A program made the translations under genes and the position numbers. Under the pieces are notes generated by a model. That model did no database searches. It was not told the DNA's origin and worked only from the letters and a program-made list of their open reading frames with translations. From NCBI GenBank assembly GCA_013178045.1, contig JABLXP010000002.1:124001-188000 (forward strand): a stretch of 64,000 bases of DNA, given 5' to 3'. This document shows, piece after piece, positions 61,340-64,000 of the stretch (its first letter is position 1; each line of letters opens with the position of its first letter). Origin of the DNA: Bacillota bacterium (GTDB lineage Bacteria; Bacillota; Ch66).

Positions 61340-61772
61340 GGAATGTAGAAATGTGGGAAATTAGAAAAATTTTCGTTTATGGGAGGAATTTAAATAAATC
61401 ATGTAGAATAAACAGGTGAATGTTATATTGTGTGTATTATATTCTCCTGGTTATCTGTCTGACTAGGCAGAGGCAGGTTTATACTGTTCAGAAAATGGGG
61501 TAGTTATAAAAGAAATAGTGAATAATTGTACTATTTCACCGGAATTAAGAAATAAAATGTTCTTGTGTAACCGGTTAGTACGAAAACCGGGTGCCAAGGC
61601 TTTAATAGTATAGTTTAATTTTAAGTGTTTTAGGATTACCAAACTGATTTAAGATTCCAGTGCTGGAGGTGGTAGATAGACATTATTGGCAGCAGAAGAG
61701 ACTTAGTACATTGCCATTGTTTATCTTTGGTTAAACTTGAAGAAGAAATCTTTAAAAAGGGAGGAAAGAGCT
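61340..61772 (+). promoter_or_regulatory. 433-nt gene-free region upstream of etfBA with several inverted repeats
   Basis: No coding frame is supported. CTGTCT-GACT-AGGCAG (near 61458-61473) is a 6-bp hairpin. GAAATAGT (61512-61519) and ACTATTTC (61530-61537) flank a 10-nt centre. CCGGTT (61571-61576) and AACCGG (61585-61590) form another hairpin. ACCGG also recurs at 61538, 61570 and 61586. A long structured leader or operator array is likely, but no riboswitch class was recognised. Confidence 0.4.
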
Positions 61773-62522
61773 TTGAAGATAGTTGTTTTAGTTAAACAAA
61801 CGTTCGACACCGAAGCCAAGATTGTTATTGGTGGAGACGGCAAGATCTCAGATCAGGGTGTAAGCCTAATTATCAACCCTTATGATGAAGTGGCGGTAGA
61901 AGAAGCTCTCCGAATTAAAGAAAAACTTGGTGGCGAAGTTATCGTTGTGTCTGCGGGCAGTGACAAAGTAACTGAAGCGATTCGTCAGGCCTTGGCAATG
62001 GGTGCTGACAAGGGCGTGCTGGTGAATATGGACGGAGAAGCTGACGAATATGCCCGCGCGGTTATTCTGGCGAAAGCCGTTCAAGGCCTGGGTGCTGATT
62101 TAATTCTCTGCGGCCATGTGGCTGCCGACGATGGTTCTTCCCAGGTTCCGACCAGAGTGGCGGAAATTCTTAATATCCCCCACGTCAATGTTGTCCGTAA
62201 GCTTGAACTGAATGGTAATGTAGCAACCTGCACCCGTGAAGTCGACGGCGGTACCGAGATCATCGATGTAAATCTTCCCGCGTTGATCACCTGCCAGGTT
62301 GGTATGAACGAGCCTCGTTATCCTTCGATGAAGGGAATCATGCAGGCTAAGAAGAAGCCGATTGATAAGGTGGCTGGAGAAGCAGTTCCTTCCAAGGCGA
62401 AAGTGGTCACCTACTTCTTACCACCGACGAAGGCTGCTGGTATCGTGATCGAAGGCGATCCTGCTGAAACCGCGGCGAAACTGGCTGAGTGGCTGAAGAA
62501 AGAGGCCAAAGTCGTTGGCTAA
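61773..62522 (+). CDS. etfB: Electron transfer flavoprotein beta subunit
   Basis: A 249-aa AMP/FAD-domain protein that forms the ETF heterodimer with EtfA. MKIVVLVKQTFDTEAKI at the start, NPYDEVAVEEALRIKEKLGG, and the signature GHVAADDGSSQVPTRVAEIL, followed by VDGGTEIIDVNLPALITCQ. It carries electrons from acyl-CoA dehydrogenases. TTG 61773 follows GGGAGG and gives the canonical start; the upstream in-frame TTG 61737 does not. etfA follows after 38 nt. Confidence 0.95.
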   Translation: MKIVVLVKQTFDTEAKIVIGGDGKISDQGVSLIINPYDEVAVEEALRIKEKLGGEVIVVSAGSDKVTEAIRQALAMGADKGVLVNMDGEADEYARAVILAKAVQGLGADLILCGHVAADDGSSQVPTRVAEILNIPHVNVVRKLELNGNVATCTREVDGGTEIIDVNLPALITCQVGMNEPRYPSMKGIMQAKKKPIDKVAGEAVPSKAKVVTYFLPPTKAAGIVIEGDPAETAAKLAEWLKKEAKVVG

Positions 62523-62560
62523 TACTCGATAAAAAATATCGAAAAGGAGGATTTACACTG

Positions 62561-63520
62561 ATGGCTAAAGGTACGTGGGTATTTGTCGATCAAAGGGATG
62601 GTAAAATTCGTAAAGTCACTTTTGAATTAATTAGTGAAGCTAAGAAATTAGGCGACGAAGTTTGCGCGGTTCTGTTGGGTAAAGGCGTAGAAGGCTTGGC
62701 AGCTGAACTAGGTAAATACGGCGCAGACAAGGTTTATATCGCTGATGACGATAAACTGGAGAAATACACTACTGGTGCTTTCGCGGCCCAACTGGCGGCG
62801 ATGGTGAAGGAATATCAACCGGCGACGATCCTCTTCGGTCACACGGCCATGGGTAAGGACCTCGCTCCCCGGCTGGCGCAAAAACTGGAAGCGGGCCTGG
62901 TTACCGATTGCACCGCGATGGCTAACGAAGGCGGCCAACTAGTCTTTACCAGACCAGTTTACGCTGGTAAGGCCTTTGCCAAGGTCGTTGTGGAAAGCAC
63001 GCCGGTGATGGCTACCCTGCGGGGAAATGTTTTCGAAGCAGTTGAAGCGCCGAAGTCTCCTGAGGTGATTAAAGAGGCGATCGCAGTGACTGATGCGGAT
63101 ATATACCAAAACGTTAAGGAGTTTATCCCCACTGTTTCTACCCGTCCTGAACTTAGTGAAGCGAACTATGTTGTGTCTGGTGGCCGTGGCATGAAGAGCG
63201 CCGAAGGATTCAAAGAAGTGCTTGAGCCGCTGGCTGACTTGCTTGGCGCGGCGATTGGTGCTTCTCGGGCGGCTGTTGACTCTGGTTGGATTGACAACCA
63301 GTATCAAGTTGGTCAAACTGGTAAAGTTGTTAACCCGATTCTGTATGTAGCGGCTGGTATTTCCGGTGCAATTCAGCACCTCGCGGGGATGTCTTCTTCC
63401 AAAGTTATCGTGGCTGTGAATAAGGACCCTGAAGCGCCGATCTTCAAAGTGGCCGACTTTGGTGTTGTCGGAGACCTATTCCAGGTAATTCCGAAGTTAA
63501 CTGAAGAACTGAAAAAGTAA
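62561..63520 (+). CDS. etfA: Electron transfer flavoprotein alpha subunit
   Basis: A 319-aa FAD-binding partner of EtfB. N-terminal domain [19 protein letters not shown], and the C-terminal FAD domain contains [56 protein letters not shown] and [27 protein letters not shown] precedes ATG 62561. Because the next gene encodes a membrane Fe-S oxidoreductase, this ETF most likely exchanges electrons with menaquinone rather than with a bifurcating complex. Confidence 0.96.
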   Translation: MAKGTWVFVDQRDGKIRKVTFELISEAKKLGDEVCAVLLGKGVEGLAAELGKYGADKVYIADDDKLEKYTTGAFAAQLAAMVKEYQPATILFGHTAMGKDLAPRLAQKLEAGLVTDCTAMANEGGQLVFTRPVYAGKAFAKVVVESTPVMATLRGNVFEAVEAPKSPEVIKEAIAVTDADIYQNVKEFIPTVSTRPELSEANYVVSGGRGMKSAEGFKEVLEPLADLLGAAIGASRAAVDSGWIDNQYQVGQTGKVVNPILYVAAGISGAIQHLAGMSSSKVIVAVNKDPEAPIFKVADFGVVGDLFQVIPKLTEELKK

Positions 63521-63570
63521 CACGCTCTAGCTGGATGATTTAGACGAAAGAAGGATAGAGCGAGATCTGT

Positions 63571-63644
63571 TCCGAAATTCGGAATACTGGATATGCGCCG
63601 GCATTAGTACCATTGCTGGTCACGGTTCGTATATCCAGTATTCC
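63571..63644 (+). repeat. 14-bp inverted repeat between etfA and the Fe-S oxidoreductase
   Basis: GGAATACTGGATAT (63581-63594) and ATATCCAGTATTCC (63631-63644) pair perfectly around a 36-nt loop, then TTTAATAAAG. A second small palindrome, TCCGAA-A-TTCGGA (63571-63583), adjoins it. It could slow transcription, stabilise the etf messenger or be a processing site; it is not a strong terminator. Confidence 0.7.
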
Positions 63645-63677
63645 TTTAATAAAGTAGAGCGCAAGGAGGGTATTGTC

Positions 63678-64000
63678 ATGCAATATCACGGCTTCACCGT
63701 GCCAACTGTCCCAATGCGTGAGGTTGGAGCGAATATACCCGGGGAATTTTTAATTTACGTTTTTATGTGGATTCCTTTAATCGCCTTCGCATATGGGATT
63801 TATAAGCGGGTACAACTGTGGCGGTTGGGTCAACCGGAAAACCGGTTTGACAATGTTGGTGCCCGAATCGGTTCGCTCCTTACCTACAGCTTTGGTCATA
63901 AGCGAATTATCCGCGAAACCGTACCTGGCTTTATGCACTTCTTCCTGTTCTGGGGATTCGTCATTCTGGCTATAGCTGCTGGTATTGATGCACTGCACTC
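63678..64000 (+). CDS. Membrane-bound Etf-linked Fe-S oxidoreductase, N-terminal part (partial)
   Basis: An open frame runs off the window: 107 codons from ATG 63678, behind AAGGAGGG. It starts MQYHGFTVPTVPMREVGAN, has a first membrane helix (FLIYVFMWIPLIAFAYG), then the sequence RIGSLLTYSFGHKRIIRE, and a second helix FMHFFLFWGFVILAIAAG. This matches the cytochrome-b/NarI-like N-terminal domain of the heterodisulfide reductase-related (Fe-S)-binding proteins encoded next to etfBA. These are thought to connect ETF to menaquinone. The Cys-rich CCG domains are expected beyond the window edge. Confidence 0.85.
   Translation, partial: MQYHGFTVPTVPMREVGANIPGEFLIYVFMWIPLIAFAYGIYKRVQLWRLGQPENRFDNVGARIGSLLTYSFGHKRIIRETVPGFMHFFLFWGFVILAIAAGIDALH

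Overview
The window is about 64 kb of a low-to-mid GC chromosome from a spore-forming, anaerobic Firmicute. It is most like the Peptococcaceae/Desulfotomaculia/Syntrophomonadaceae side of the Clostridia. Supporting this are sporulation genes (spoIIP, YIEGIA module, spoIVA), an IspH-ribosomal protein S1 fusion, Gram-positive Shine-Dalgarno sites with many TTG/GTG starts, a selenocysteine formate dehydrogenase, the siroheme-dependent (Ahb) haem pathway, UbiD/UbiX/UbiA menaquinone genes, and an EtfBA plus membrane Fe-S oxidoreductase locus of the kind used by fatty-acid-oxidising syntrophs. No complete insertion sequence, prophage, rRNA or CRISPR array was seen, so most of the window is ordinary chromosomal backbone.

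Layout. 1-2060: tail of a phosphate-binding-type ABC protein and a convergent cell-wall amidase. 2170-8200: aromatic amino acid operon (HutP-like protein, aroH, two DAHP synthases separated by a heptad-repeat coiled-coil gene, tyrA, aroA), with an internal promoter, leader and terminator in front of the second DAHP synthase. 8220-13730: cmk, plsC, ispH-rpsA, fmdB-like, mobA, fni. 13918-24376: sporulation and envelope block (DUF1614, spoIIP, YIEGIA and its small partner, two DUF3189, DUF512 radical SAM, der, plsY, gpsA, spoIVA with a one-base frameshift). 24543-29460: ZIP transporter, ACT protein, hom, thrB, apgM. 29640-32420: tRNA-Pro, an unrecognised DNA-binding-like gene, a small membrane protein, FAH-family enzyme, speD. 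32528-37312: menaquinone tail and ring enzymes. 37346-44354: tatC, Sec-formate dehydrogenase (three subunits), fdhE, tatA. 44506-54512: one continuous tetrapyrrole operon from glutamyl-tRNA to uroporphyrinogen III, siroheme and haem. 54624-59490: stress and transport region with two riboswitch-like leaders. 59600-64000: HNH remnant, thioesterase, cheR, etfBA and the start of an Etf-linked membrane Fe-S oxidoreductase.

How it fits together. EtfBA and the Fe-S oxidoreductase can exchange electrons with menaquinone, which the prenyl synthase/UbiD/UbiA/UbiX genes make. The Tat-exported formate dehydrogenase with its b-type cytochrome sits at the other end of the quinone pool. TatA and TatC export it, FdhE matures it, and the Ahb operon supplies its haem. 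This is a coherent menaquinone-linked formate respiration or reverse-electron-transfer set.

The most notable observations are two minus-strand RNA leaders with the features of the fluoride (crcB) riboswitch, each followed by a terminator. One precedes an MFS transporter/CPA2 antiporter/UspA operon; the other precedes a lone BcrA/HgdC-type ATPase. Next in interest are a HutP-like protein beside an aromatic-operon leader rich in NAG triplets, the poorly characterised YIEGIA/DUF3189 sporulation module, an unusual 17-of-18-bp hairpin at the 5' end of the speD transcript, and a probable AUC start codon in apgM.
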